Shown here: positions 13,001-22,149 of the stretch, in pieces
Position numbering within the stretch: the stretch's first letter is position 1
Layout of the letters: each line of letters opens with the position of its first letter
Notes under the pieces: model-generated
The model's input: only the letters and a program-made list of their open reading frames with translations
What the model was told of the DNA's origin: nothing
Databases searched by the model: none
Program-made: the position numbers and the translations under genes
NCBI GenBank assembly: GCA_017506865.1
Contig: JAFCMP010000543.1
Location: 372,001-436,000 of the forward strand
Length of the DNA: 64,000 nucleotides
DNA from: Tribonema minus
Lineage: Eukaryota > Sar > Xanthophyceae > Tribonematales > Tribonemataceae
Direction of reading: 5' to 3'

Positions 13001-16000
13001 GGTAGGCTGGTGACAAGGAGGTATGCATGTCAGCGCGGCCGCGCGCCGCGCAGGCGCTGCTGTGCACTTAGCGCGCCGACGCCTCGCAGCCGAGGGACGC
13101 AGTGAGTGCAGTGGGGATATGTATGTACTTCAGAAGTACATGACAAGCACAGTTGTGTGCGGCCCTCTTGTGTCAATCAACGCACCAGACAGGCACGCCC
13201 GTACTGCTCTTGAACTGTGCTGGTGAATACGAGTTCACCGAAACCCCGCGCCTGTACTCCGGTGCACTGTGCTAGGTGGCAGAGGCCCTGTTGAAGCACG
13301 CGGCCATGCAACGTCATCTAGTGCACTGGAGCTTCACCACGCATGTACTACTTGCATTGCACTGTGCTGGGTGGGAGATACCCTGGTACATAAAGCGTGC
13401 AGCCCTCGCGTGTTCAACGTTCACTGAGAATTCGTGCCTGTACTGCGTTTAACCGTGCCAGGTGGCAGTGGCCCTGGTAAAGCACGCAATCCTCGCGTTT
13501 TTAACGAGTTCACCAAGCATTCACGTCTGTACTGCGTTGAACTGTGCCAGGTGGCAGAAGCCCTGGCGGAGCGCGCGGCCCTCGCCACGGCAGAGGAGGT
13601 CGAGCGAGAGCTCGATGCGGCTGCCGGTGGTGCGGGGGGTCGGTCCAGGCGATCCAGCAGCATAGGGCGGCGCAGGAGCAGAGGTATTTATGTGTTGCTC
13701 TGGTGCCGTTCAACACAATGCTTGAACTTCAAGCGTCCATATACATTCATCACGTAGTGTGCTGCGGCGATCCAGCAGCATAGGACGGCGCAGGAGCAGA
13801 GGTACTTTATGTGTTGCTCTGGCGCCTGTATAGACAAAGCTTCAAGTTCAAGTTTCTACATATGCTCATCAGTAAAGTGCTGGGACTTTCATGGAATCGG
13901 CGAGCGACACCGAGTCGGAGATCGGAGGAGGCAAACCGGCAACCTGGCACGTACCTGCTCATTTGGTTTTCAAGCCCACTTTCTTCGTGGCACTGATCCG
14001 CCCTGCCAGGATCGCATTTGCTATTTGCTGCTGAGCTGTAGCGGGTGCAACCACTTCAAGTTTAAAGTGCAACAGATGCAGCCCTTTCGTCTATGTCAAA
14101 AATTAGTTGTTATATTGCTGTCCTCCGGGCCACCCAAAGAGCATGTCAGTACAGCACCAGTACACTAAGAGTATACCGCGCACCGTAATGCTCACGCAGA
14201 GCTGCCTTATTCACCTCGGCTCAGCAGTTCCCTGACCCTCATCGCAACTGTAATTTTCATCCCAGCATTAAATACAGCGCCCCCTTCCCCGCCTGCCGCC
14301 GAGCCGTGCAACAGATCAAACGCGCCACAACGCTCAGTCCCAAGCGGACAACTACGCCGTGGACGCGGCCTTGCCGCGGCAGTTCCCTAACCCTAACCCC
14401 AACTCTCAACCCAACTCTAATACAGCGCCCGCTTCCGCCGCCTGCTGCTGAGCCGTGCCACAGATCAAACACGACACAACGCTCAGTCCCAAGTGGATGA
14501 CTACGCCGTGGACGCCACCATGACGCCCGATGAAGTTCGGGAATGGGAGGTGAGTCTTGTGTGGCGTGACGAGAAATTCAATGCGTCAAAATGATCTGTA
14601 GTAGAATCCTGAATGTCTTGTTCCCGTGTACATGCGTGAGGGTCTGGAATGCAACCCTTACGGGCTGTGTGCAACGCTCAGCGGCAGCAGCAGCAGCACT
14701 AGGACATGTGTGGCAGTGCTCCGAGTGTGTTGCAGCGCTCAACTTGATCGTTTACGGCCGCTGCCAGGCGCGATGCGCTGCATGGCACGCAGTCACACAG
14801 TGCTCCTGTTTCTGGTATAACGTTGCAGTGCTCAGCAAGCCTGTTGACGTTGGCTGCAGGCGCGGTGTGCGGTGCACGCGGCACAGCGACAGCGTACAAT
14901 GCGCCAGACGCAGTCTTGCGGGAGGCTGTGAGCAATGCTCCGCAGCAGCAGCAACAGCAGCAGCAGTACGGCAAGTGTGCTCTGAGCGTGTAGCAGTGCT
15001 CGACCTGCCTGTTCACGTTGGCCGCAGGCATAACACGCGGCCGAGGCGGCGCAAGCGACAGCGGCAGCGTGCGATATGCCAGACACGAACTTATACGGCT
15101 GTGTGCAGCGCTCAGCAGCAGCAGGACACGTGTGACAGTGCTCTGAGTGTGCTGCAGTGCTCAACTGAATAAGCAACGGCTGCTTTCAGGCGCAGTGCGC
15201 GGCAGAGGCGGCGCGCGCGGTGCATGTGACGGCGATATGTATGCTCACAAACTTCAATACTGTGTGCAGTGCTCAACAGCAGCAGCAGCAAACATGTGTG
15301 GCAGTCCTCCGAGTGTGCTGCAGTGTTCAACTTAATCATTGACTAATGCTTTCAGGCGCGGCGCGCGGCGGAGGCGGCGCGCGTGGCGCACGAGGCGGAG
15401 GAGGAGGACGCGCACGCGCGGCGGCGCGCGGCGGCGGCCGCCAGGGCAGCACGTCTCAACGATGCCGCCGCCGCACGCGACAAACTGCTGACGGAGAATC
15501 AGGTGAGAGTTAGGGCTAGAGTGGGGAGCGCGGTAAGGGTTGTGAGGACAACAAGTTGCTGGTGGAGCGTCAGGTGACGGTTGGGGCTAGGGTAGGGTTT
15601 CACAACAAGGGTTAGAGGGGCAGCAAGGCTCAGCGAGGCCGCTGCTGCACGTGACACGTTGCCTGCAGAGAATCAGGCAAGGGTCTCAGGGTCAAGTTCG
15701 CTTCTGAACTTGGGGTTAAAGACTTGAAAGTATAGTGCTGGGTACAGTGTTGAAGTTTTCTGCTGTACCATTGTGTGAGTGGTGACACGTGGGGCGTTAA
15801 ATCTAAGTGCCATGCAACAAGAGGGATGTCTCCGGTGGGCGATGCTATCACAGATCAAAGAGCATTGCGATACGCTACTGACTTGCGAATGCGACCCCGC
15901 CACTAGGCAAGCACCCGGTCACATGGCATGAGGCAAAGACGGCTCTCAGCGCCAATCTCCCGGTAAACGCGCAGAGCGTCTGGCAAGTGACTAGAGATGA

Positions 16001-19000
16001 AATACACACATACCCGCACGTGCGACTAACGCCGTCTCCATATACTTGACAGTACGTAAACCGCCCTGCCGGTGCCGCGCACGCGCCAACCTCTCGGTAC
16101 ACGCGCAGAGCGTCTGGCATATGACTGCTTGAAAAACACTCACACCGGCACGTGCGTCTGACACTTTTGCCACATACTTGACAGTTACGTAACCGCCCTG
16201 CCAATGCCGCACTTTTGCGCTTCCGCAGGAGTGGCAGAAGAAGGTGGCAGCGCTCATGGTGCTGCAGGCCAAGCGCCGCGAAGAGGCCCGCGCCGAACAG
16301 CAACACGGGGGTCACAGGGGAGGGGGTGCCCCCGGCTCCCCCCCCCTGCCCCCCCCGCCCGCAGCGGGGGATCCCTCCGCGCCCCCCCACGAAACCGAAA
16401 AGCGCTACTCGGAGGCGCTCTCGGGGATCATGGCGTCGCGCGAGGCGCTGCGCAAGCAGCAGGCGGAGTAAGTGACTCTCCTGCGGAAGACTTGAACTTT
16501 GCCAGTGTGTGTACTTCAAAGCATGTTGATGGTGCGGAAGGAGGCTACCTGGGAAGGAAAGGGGTCGACCGTTGCAATCAGCGATACCGCTCTTTCCGCA
16601 CGGAATCATCCTTGCGTTCCGTATGTCATGTGGCTTACCGCTAGGGCCAGGGCACGGTGGGCAACTTCAACCGCAGATGATCGCTCACGCGCCCCCCACT
16701 TCGTCGTCCTGTGACCCTGCTGCGACAGGTACGATGACGTGGCAGTTGGCCTGCAGACGCGGCTCAACGAAAAGGAGTACAAGGCGCGGGAGATCGCCGA
16801 CTTCTTCAGGGACTTCAAGCGGGAGGTGAGGGTGCGCGTTGCCGCGGACGGTGACGAGCGTGTGCAACAAAGTGGGTCGCATCGATCAAGGTCGCCGGTG
16901 CACTGAATTGTTGGCGCGCGTCGCATCTAACCCTTTCCCTAGCCCTAACCCTTGCGCTGACCCTAATCCTAACCTCACCCTGGTCCTAACTGTAACCCGC
17001 CTGCAGAGGGCCTATGACGCGGATGCAGCGTCACACGGCATGTATAGCAGTTCAAACTTCAAGCTCAAATGTATGTGCAAAATTTGCTTGCGAAGCAGTG
17101 ATGTAATATGCTCTCAGGTCCAGCAGCTAGGCAAATGCAGTAGCGCCACCTGCTTACCAGGCGCATGCCACGGCTTTTGCGCACGCCACAGAGGACGCGC
17201 GCACACGATCTCCGCAGGCGTGCGGCTGTCACTTCACTGTCCACAGCAAACGCAGGCGGGGCACTTCATCCGCAAACACGCGTTCCAATGCTTCTTCTCA
17301 CCAACTTACGTCGGCACTGCTTGACCATCAACTGTCCACCTTATGTGACGCTGACAGCGTGCAGCAATCTGCTGCTGCGCTGCACTGCGGCAAGTGCATT
17401 GCTGGAGCGCTTCTCGTTTGAAAAACACGCTGATGCTGACTGGTGTCGGCAGCACCGCCACAGCTTCTCCATGATCGGCACCGCCATAATATCAACGAAT
17501 CGATCGCGCGCTGCTCACCGCGCAGCAATGCTCAACACGGCCGCACGCCAGTAATGCGCCCCTCATCGCAGAGCGCTGCGGCGGGCACCGTAATGGCAAT
17601 AGACGCAATTGATCCATGCTGACCGCCGTGAATCATGGGTATCCTTGCGCGCGTGCGCAGATCGCGCGGACCGCGGAGAAAACCATGGGTATGTGTGTGG
17701 GCATGTATAATGTAGGTATAATTCAATAACGGGGTATGTATGTACTGTACGTATCATTGCGTGCACGTGCAGATCGCGCGGACCGCGGAGAACAGCCGCA
17801 CGTCGCGCCCCATACCCAAGCGCGTCATCGCTCAGTTCGAGGCGGCAGAGGCAGCCAAGGACGAAGAGGTGGAAAAGGTGCGTACGTCATGGTAAACCAG
17901 TGCCACCAGCGCTGTTGCAAAGAATTAGAACAGATGAAGTCTGCTACGCTATGATGAGCTCAATAACAATTTATATATACTTCAAAGTATACCCACATAC
18001 CCAAGCGCGTCATCGCTCAGTCCGAGGCGGCAGAGGCGGCCAAGGACGAGGAGGTGGTAAAAGTGCGTACCTCAGCTGTTGTGTCGAACTAGAACAGAGT
18101 ATGCCTGCCACGCTATGATGAGCTCAATAACAGCTGATTTATATACTTACATACCCAAGCGCGTCATCGCTCAGTTCGAGGCCGCCGCGGCGGCAAAGGA
18201 CGAGGAGGTGGAAAAGGTGCGTACCTCATTACCAGTGGCGCCAGTGCTGTTGCGGCGAACTAGAGCAGATGAGGCCTGCTACGCCATGATGCGCTCAATA
18301 CCGACTCGCGTATATACCCACATACCCGAGCGCGTCATTGCTCAGTACGAGGCGGCGAAGGCGGCTAAGGGCAAAGAAGTGGAAAAGGTCACCGCATCGC
18401 TTGAAGCACTTCGTCGCACAAGTCGCGTGGGAGCACTGCAGAGCAACCAGCCGCATGAAACAGACGAACAAGTTTTCCACGTGATCCGCAGTGTACCCTT
18501 GCCCCAATTGTAACGCTGACCACTGCCCCAACCTCAACTCTAGCCACAGCCGTAAACGCTAAGGCAGCAGCAGCAGGCATACCCTATTTACATGCAAAAC
18601 TGCGTCCTGGATTGTGATGTTTTTTACCTGTGTTGCGCCGCATGTCCGCTGTGCTCAAGTCTGCTGCTGCTGGCTCTACACAGCTTGACGGAGAATGACA
18701 AGGTGCACACGGCACTAAAAAGAGTTTCATCCAGGACTGATTCATTCACTTCAGAGGCAACAATGAGTGCACGTTGTCGCACACCTACTTTTTGTGTGAA
18801 GAACAAACTCCGAGGCAATGAATTCTGACGTTGACAGCCCCCTGAGCCTCTGCTTACTTCAACAACTCTGCGTCGACGCCGCGCGCGTGACTACGCACAT
18901 CAAGAAAGACAGCACCCGTCTCCTAACTAAACTTCAACAATTCAATCCCCACAGGTGCGCCTGCGCAACAAAACCTGTGCATGGTGCTGCGCAAGCTGAA

Positions 19001-22000
19001 CTTTGTCTTCAACAACTCAATGTCCCAACTTCAACAATGAAATTCCCCAGGTGCGCCTGCGCAACATCAACTTGCGCATGGTGCTGCGCAAGCTGGAGGC
19101 GCGGCTGCGCGCCAAAGAGCAGCTGGCGGAGGGCCTGCACCTGATAGACTTTGAGCAGCTCAAGATTGAGAATCAGACTCTCAATGAGAAGGCGAGTCCC
19201 AGCACTGTAAAGTGATGCAAGTGATGCTTACATGCAGTGCTGACTCTTTGGAAGTTTCAAGTGTACTGCATGTGATGGGCTTCAAAGTGTACTGCATGTG
19301 ATACACCTGAAGCAGCCCAAGATCGAGAATCAGACTCTCAATGAGAAGGCGAGTCCTGGCACTGCGATGTGATGCTCAATGCAGTGCTGCTGCTGCCAAG
19401 GTGCACTGCATGTGAGCGGCTTTGAGCAGCTCAAGATTGAGAGCCAGACTCTCGATGAGAAGAGGAGTCCCAGCACTGCGCTGCTGCTGATATACAGTGC
19501 CGGCATTCTTAAGATGCTCTGCATGCAATTGATGTCATCGCTGATATGCACATCCGCAGCCTGCGCCTACCATTCTGAGCAAACAAAAATAGATATACTC
19601 GCCTGACATGTTTGGTCATGTTTGATGCATGCTATGCACCTTGACAGATCGAGGAGCGCAATGAGGACCTGCACAAGCTGCGCAAGAAAAATACCACCAC
19701 CGTGCAGGTGATGCCCGTGCTTGTGAACACACCCGAGGCGCTTCGCGAAGCAGTTACAGACGTGTTTTTTAGACACTGATTAATGACCCCAAGGGAGACA
19801 GGGTGTTCTATGCAATCGCGTAGTTTACTCCTACAGCAGCGATGTACACTTACTTGGAAAGTGCATGCTCCATGTGTCAACTTATGCGCGCATGAGGGAA
19901 CAGCGCTGCGAAGCTCGCACATCTGCTGCACCAGCACCACACAGGCACGGCAAATGGAATGAAACGGTTTTATAAACGTACAGTACCCCCGCGCTGACAC
20001 GCCTCCGTGGTAGTCAGTGACGTCATTCCTGCGCACAGCTGTACTATTGTGCGAGTAGCTTCATGCTCGAAGTACACGAGTGTGTACACTTAAAGGTTAT
20101 GAAGCGTCGTGCATGATGCAACTCATCTCATGGTTTTTCACGCGCCGTCCGTGCATGTGCACTCTGCAACGCTAGCTAATGACAAGCCGTTCATTCTCGC
20201 CCCCCCCCCCCCCCCTTAATGGCACCACGCACATATAGCCGGCCATACACTTGCGTGTCAGCCGCCTGCTGTCCCCATGCCGCGAGCCCCCACAGTTCCA
20301 TCCGACGCACGCACTCCCGCCACAACGCTGAGCCGCGCTGTCCCCGACGCCACCCGTGCGGCGCGTGCTGCAGGCGTTGACGCGCACCAAGGAGAAGCAA
20401 CACATCGGCAACAGTCACTCTGTAACCTCCCACAAAACTCACATCGACGTCTGCCCCAGCAAGCGCTGACACTGACATCTCGGCCCCTCCGCGGCGCATG
20501 CAGGTGCTCACGCACGTCAAGGAGAAGCAACACATCGGCAACAGTCACTCTGTAACCTCCCACAAAACTCACATCGACGTCTGCCCCAGCAAGCGCTGAC
20601 ACTGACATCTCGGCCCCTCCGCGGCGCATGCAGGTGCTCACGCACGTCAAGGACCAGCAACGCATCGGCAACAGTCATTCTGTAACCTCCCACAAAACTC
20701 ACCTCGACTTCCGTTCCAGCAAGTCATCAAACCGCCACCTCTCGACCCCTCCGCGGCGCGCCCGCTGCAGGTGCTGACGCACGTCAAGGAGAAGCAACGC
20801 GTTGCCAACAGTCATTCTGTGGCCTATTACAAACCCCACCACCACGTCTGCGCAAGCCCTTACATGGACATCTCGAATGCTGACAACTCGCGCAGGTGCT
20901 CACGCACGTCAAAGAGAAGCTGCAGTTTGTCGCGGCGGAGAACGGCGGCACGCGCGGCCGCCTTGGCGAGCTGGAGGCGCGCGTCGCCGCGGGGCGCGAC
21001 GCCCTCGCACGCGCCAAGGGCGAGCGCGAGGCGCTGCGCGCGCAGGCCGGCGCGCTGCGCCAGAATCAGGGACTGGCGAGCAAGTGAGTCGCATGCTGTA
21101 GTTTCATGCAAAAAACCATGGAGTGTGCTTCTATCAACCCACGCTACCACGCTGGTGAAGTCAGTACTAGGTTCGATGTAGAGTTGAAATTGGAGTTGAT
21201 GTCAGCGCCAAGGGCGAGCGCGAGGCGCTGCGCGCGCAGGCCGGCGCGCTGCGCCAGAACCAGGGACTGGCCAGCAAGTGAGTTGCATACTGTACTTCCC
21301 TGCAGGGACATTGAACGTGCTACCAGCCGGCGCTACCACGCTGTTGAAGTCGGTAACCTACCACGCTGTTCAAGTCAGTACCCAGGGTTGATGTAAAGTA
21401 GAGGGCAGGAGGGGTCGCCAGAACCAGGGCCTGGCGAGCAAGTCAGTGGTGTGGCAGTCGGCGGCGCATGCACCAGTGGTGAAGTTGAAGTTGAAGTTGT
21501 CATCAGCGCAAGGGCGAGCGCGAGGCGCAGGCCGGCGCGCTGCGCCAGAACTAGGGCTTGGCAAGCAAGTGAGTGATGCTGTGTGCTGTTCATTTTAAGG
21601 GTTATTTGGGTACTCGCCGCCGATGGCAGTGTACGAGCTGCGTCATCTGCACCATCAGGACGGCCTGTCAGGAGTTGCAGCACAAGCAGTTCACGGCTCG
21701 CTTAATTATTCGAGCTTGATGAGGTTTGAAGGGCCTCAAGCGGCGCCGTCAGCAGACACTGCAGCGCCCGATGAAATGCCTTGCCCGCCGTGCAGGTACC
21801 GCTGACAGCTGCCGATGCAGCGGCACCTTGGCAGGCTTTCAAATTTTTCCTGCCTGCAGGTCTGCATGCACGTTTCCTCAAATGAGGCTGCTCAATTACA
21901 AAAACGCTGCTTCGATCAACCGCTTGATGCTGCACGTGCCGCCGCCGCGCCGTGCCCCGCAGCGAGCTCCTGGTCCTGGACTTTGAGGGGCGGCGGCAGG

Positions 22001-22149
22001 AGCTGAAGCGCATGCAGCGGCGGCTCAGCGAGCTGCACGACAGGCACGCAACGCTCAGCAAGGAGCAGGCGCGCCTGCGGCAGGCAGCGGCGCGCGGCGG
22101 CGGCGGCGGCGGCGGCCACGACGATGGCGCACTCTACACCGGTGCCTAG
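3025..22149 (+). CDS. CAP-domain / MABP-like / CFAP184 (CCDC96) coiled-coil fusion gene
   Basis: Proposed exons: 3025-3232, 3838-4226, 5083-5156, 5828-5969, 6280-6362, 7324-7735, 8351-8634, 8907-8958, 9342-9530, 10256-10357, 10869-11393, 12434-12562, 13551-13683, 14464-14549, 15356-15502, 16229-16467, 16729-16825, 17773-17877, 19051-19191, 19648-19707, 20896-21083, 21963-22149. They splice in phase throughout to 1,323 residues. The order is: acidic N-terminus; polyglycine; CAP domain; a Gly/Ala-rich beta region; an MABP-like stretch; then the coiled coil that defines CFAP184. The ATG at 3025 is the first in frame. Weak points are exon 8 and the 9531-10255 interval: an exon at 10047-10146 (starting APCVTLNWYF) is possible but does not fit the phase. 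Exon 19 uses a GC donor. An alternative is two adjacent genes, but no stop, or start codon in a good context, separates them, and exon 12 to 13 joins cleanly at phase 0. Confidence 0.6.
3988..4082 (+). repeat. GGC microsatellite coding for polyglycine
   Basis: About 30 uninterrupted GGC units inside exon 2 of the CAP-CFAP184 gene, following shorter GGC/AGC and GGT/GGC interruptions. In the coding frame it is polyglycine; the antisense reading gives alanine or arginine runs. Length is probably unstable, both biologically and in assembly. Confidence 0.9.
5210..5478 (+). repeat. three degenerate copies of the exon 3 donor junction
   Basis: Exon 3 ends at 5156 with CGGCACACTGCAG/gta. Copies of its last ~50 nt with the donor recur at about 5220-5268, 5337-5383 and 5429-5477, each followed by gtatgcatg or gtaggcatgta and each preceded by a cctacctac-type spacer. 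Any of the four donors could be used; the third copy is also preceded by a usable acceptor (cctacag), which would make a 49-nt cassette. Confidence 0.85.
5636..5850 (+). repeat. duplicated acceptor junction of exon 4
   Basis: The start of exon 4 (GGACATGGTGGACGGCGGTT at 5828) has an upstream copy at about 5690-5735 (GGACATGGTGGACGGCGGCT) that continues into GTCGGCCGCGACAGGCGC. The flanking sequence (CACAAGCGCGCGTT versus CACAAGCGCACGTT) is duplicated as well, so the repeat includes intron. In the upstream copy the equivalent of the exonic TTCGTGAGCC reads TTGGTGAGCC. Confidence 0.8.
6688..6786 (+). repeat. interstitial TTAGGG/CCCTAA-type tract, both orientations
   Basis: Imperfect telomere-like motifs in the intron after exon 5. 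GGGTTAAAGTTAGGATTAGGG is followed by CTAATCTAACCC and later CCAACCCTAACCCTAC, so the two halves can base-pair. Confidence 0.7.
6857..7370 (+). repeat. four-unit tandem array over the acceptor of exon 6
   Basis: Units contain 'tggagcgtctcacat', then a pyrimidine/GCC-rich stretch, CGCCGCGGCAG and GAGCACACGCACGTCGGCAT. They occur at about 6860-6960, 6969-7080, 7151-7250 and 7255-7370. Only the last unit continues into a long open exon (exon 6, from 7324). In earlier units the frame is lost within about 40 nt. Confidence 0.88.
7430..7580 (+). repeat. Ala and Gly triplet runs within exon 6
   Basis: GCC runs (polyalanine) are followed by GGC/AGC and GAC/GGC runs (Gly-Ser and Gly-Asp linkers) between the CAP domain and the next folded segment. 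No stop interrupts them. Confidence 0.8.
9080..9131. repeat. palindromic telomere-like hairpin
   Basis: GGTTAGGGTTAG is directly followed by CCTAACCCTAACCCTAACCC. The outer flanks GGTGCA and TGCACC are also complementary, giving a near-perfect inverted repeat of about 45 nt in the intron between exons 8 and 9. Confidence 0.85.
9480..9890 (+). repeat. copies of the exon 9 donor junction
   Basis: Exon 9 ends at 9530 with GAGCCCGGCCTTGAGCAGAAG then gtgact. Copies of its final 40-55 nt end at 9660 (gtgaag) and 9779 (gtgact). A fourth, at about 9830-9880, keeps GTCGT-CGCCGCCGCGGCGCG but has lost the donor. Intron sequence after each donor (ctctccgctg, gttgaagttgaag) is repeated too. Confidence 0.88.
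10520..10890 (+). repeat. acceptor array of exon 11 with embedded CCCTAA tracts
   Basis: Four units end in (g)aacccgcagGGACCGCCC-type acceptors at about 10582, 10672, 10769 and 10868. Three continue with an ACTAGTAGAA/ACTAGCAGAA motif and CGTCCCAACCCTAACCC, and only the last opens into exon 11. Spacing is 90-99 bp. Each pyrimidine tract is built from CCCTAA/CCCCAA telomere-like repeats. Confidence 0.88.
11716..11776 (+). repeat. interstitial CCCTAA tract
   Basis: Nearly continuous CCCTAA repeats in the intron between exons 11 and 12 of the CAP-CFAP184 gene, C-rich on the sense strand. Confidence 0.9.
12205..12480 (+). repeat. acceptor array of exon 12
   Basis: Three units carry (gcgcag or gcccag) ATCGTGTACGGCAGTGAGCG followed by CTTCGACATGCGC. 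Acceptors are near 12215, 12326 and 12433. Between them lie repeated intron blocks (ctacttcaacatgcacattacatgctaaaactgc). Only the third continues as coding. Confidence 0.9.
12520..13095 (+). repeat. donor copies of exon 12
   Basis: The end of exon 12 (CTGCTGTGCACCAAACGCGCC then GACGCGTCGCGGCAG/gtatgta at 12562) is repeated at about 12737-12776 with an intact donor. It is repeated again at 13045-13092, where a TAG has arisen and the donor is lost. A G run of about 18 follows the second copy's donor. Confidence 0.88.
13265..13565 (+). repeat. acceptor array of exon 13
   Basis: Four units with GTGC(C/T)AGGTGGCAGA(A/G)GCCCTG have acceptor-equivalent positions at about 13275, 13367, 13460 and 13550, 90-93 bp apart. 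Each is preceded by 'tgtactgcgtt(g/t)aac' type sequence. In the first two the AG is altered (ctagg, ctggg), so only the last two keep a usable cag. Confidence 0.88.
13640..13815 (+). repeat. donor copy of exon 13
   Basis: GGCGATCCAGCAGCATAGG-CGGCGCAGGAGCAGAG with the donor occurs at 13648-13683 and again at 13766-13801. Each is followed by gtatttatgtgttgctctgg or gtactttatgtgttgctctg. Confidence 0.9.
14300..14520 (+). repeat. acceptor copy of exon 14
   Basis: GAGCCGTGC(A/C)ACAG then ATCAAACxCGxCACAACGC occurs at about 14309-14370 and 14450-14515. The first copy is followed by a CCCTAACCCCAACTCTCAAC tract leading to the second, functional acceptor. Confidence 0.85.
14755..15400 (+). repeat. 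five-copy acceptor array of exon 15
   Basis: (t/c)(t/g)cagGCGCGGCGCGCGGC-like acceptor units occur near 14767, 14860, 15026, 15190 and 15355. Between them are repeated blocks with 'tgtgtgcagcgctcagcagcagca', 'gacatgtgtggcagtgctccgagtgtg' and 'gcagtgctcaac'. The last three intervals are about 165 bp. Identity to exon 15 rises towards the functional copy: the penultimate unit matches about 28 nt of exon. Confidence 0.9.
15480..15685 (+). repeat. donor copies of exon 15 with G-rich TTAGGG-like intron starts
   Basis: GACAAACTGCTGACGGAGAATCAG/gtgaga at 15502 is echoed by ACAACAAGTTGCTGGTGGAGCG-CAG/gtgacg (about 15575) and GACACGTTGCCTGCAGAGAATCAG/gcaagg (about 15677). The intron starts contain GGTTAGGG-type words. 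Confidence 0.8.
15905..16228 (+). repeat. tandem intronic repeat before exon 16
   Basis: A unit of about 135 bp is present about twice, with a partial third. It contains 'ccaa(t)ctc(t)cggta(a/c)acgcgcagagcgtctggca' and 'ttgacagt(t)acgtaa(a)ccgccctgcc'. The last unit runs into the acceptor at 16228. Confidence 0.8.
16928..17006 (+). repeat. degenerate CCCTAA tract ending in a decoy acceptor
   Basis: Mixed CCCTAA/CCCTGA/TCCTAA words directly precede cctgcag at about 17006 within the intron between exons 17 and 18. No in-phase exon follows. Confidence 0.75.
17650..18392 (+). repeat. acceptor and donor copies around exon 18
   Basis: An acceptor copy (cgcagATCGCGCGGACCGCGGAGA) lies at 17658-17682, 112 bp before the functional one. 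The last ~65 nt of exon 18 (from CCCAAGCGCGTCATCGCTCAG through GAGGTGGAAAAG/gtgcgta) recurs at about 17999-18064, 18152-18217 and 18324-18389. The three donor copies are 150-172 bp apart, each followed by the same intron block with 'tatgatgagctcaataac'. The second copy is nearly identical to the exon and keeps gtgcgta. Confidence 0.92.
18945..19480 (+). repeat. acceptor and GC-donor copies around exon 19
   Basis: An acceptor copy (ccacagGTGCGCCTGCGCAACA) sits at about 18950, 97 bp before the real one at 19050. The donor end (AATCAGACTCTCAATGAGAAG/gcgagtcc at 19191) recurs at about 19319-19353 with the same GC donor, and again at about 19430-19472, where the sequence is agaggagtcc. Confidence 0.9.
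20355..20935 (+). repeat. five-copy acceptor array of exon 21
   Basis: gcaggt(g)ctcacgcacgtcaaggagaagcaa-type units start near 20369, 20502, 20630, 20769 and 20895. The first four are followed by 'cacatcggcaacagtcactctgtaacctcccacaaaactcac' intron and a new pyrimidine-rich acceptor stretch. The two middle units are almost identical over 128 bp. Only the fifth reads on as AAGCTGCAGTTTGTCGCG, the conserved CFAP184 block. Confidence 0.93.
21000..21575 (+). repeat. donor copies of exon 21
   Basis: The end of exon 21 (GGCGCGCTGCGCCAGAATCAG then GGACTGGCGAGCAA/gtgagt at 21083) recurs at about 21208-21280, 21417-21443 and 21507-21570. The last copy carries an in-frame TAG (AACTAGGGC). Confidence 0.92.

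Larger units (their letters stand above)
13551..22149 (+). other. CFAP184: exons encoding the CFAP184/CCDC96 coiled coil
   Basis: Exons 13-22 encode a long charged coiled coil. The block YDDVAVGLQTRLNEKEYKAR / ADFFRDFKREIARTAENSRT / RPIPKRVIAQFEAAEAAKDE / VRLRNINLRMVLRKLE / AEGLHLIDFEQLKIENQTLN / IEERNEDLHKLRKKNTTTVQ / VLTHVKEKLQFVAAEN is the diagnostic conserved core of the CCDC96/CCDC113 coiled-coil domain (PF13870). It ends with ELLVLDFEGRRQELKRMQ and a Gly-rich tail before the TAG at 22147-22149. In ciliates and animals CCDC96 pairs with CCDC113 in the axoneme, near the base of radial spoke 3 and the nexin-dynein regulatory complex, and supports normal beating. Presence of an intact copy indicates motile flagella. 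Identification is confident from the motif string; the N-terminal boundary is not, because the frame continues upstream into the MABP-like and CAP exons. Confidence 0.9.

Noticed and set aside
14755-15400. Regularly spaced repeats suggesting a CRISPR array
   Set aside because: The repeated parts are exon edges with splice sites, the units vary in length and sequence, and the context is a eukaryotic intron.
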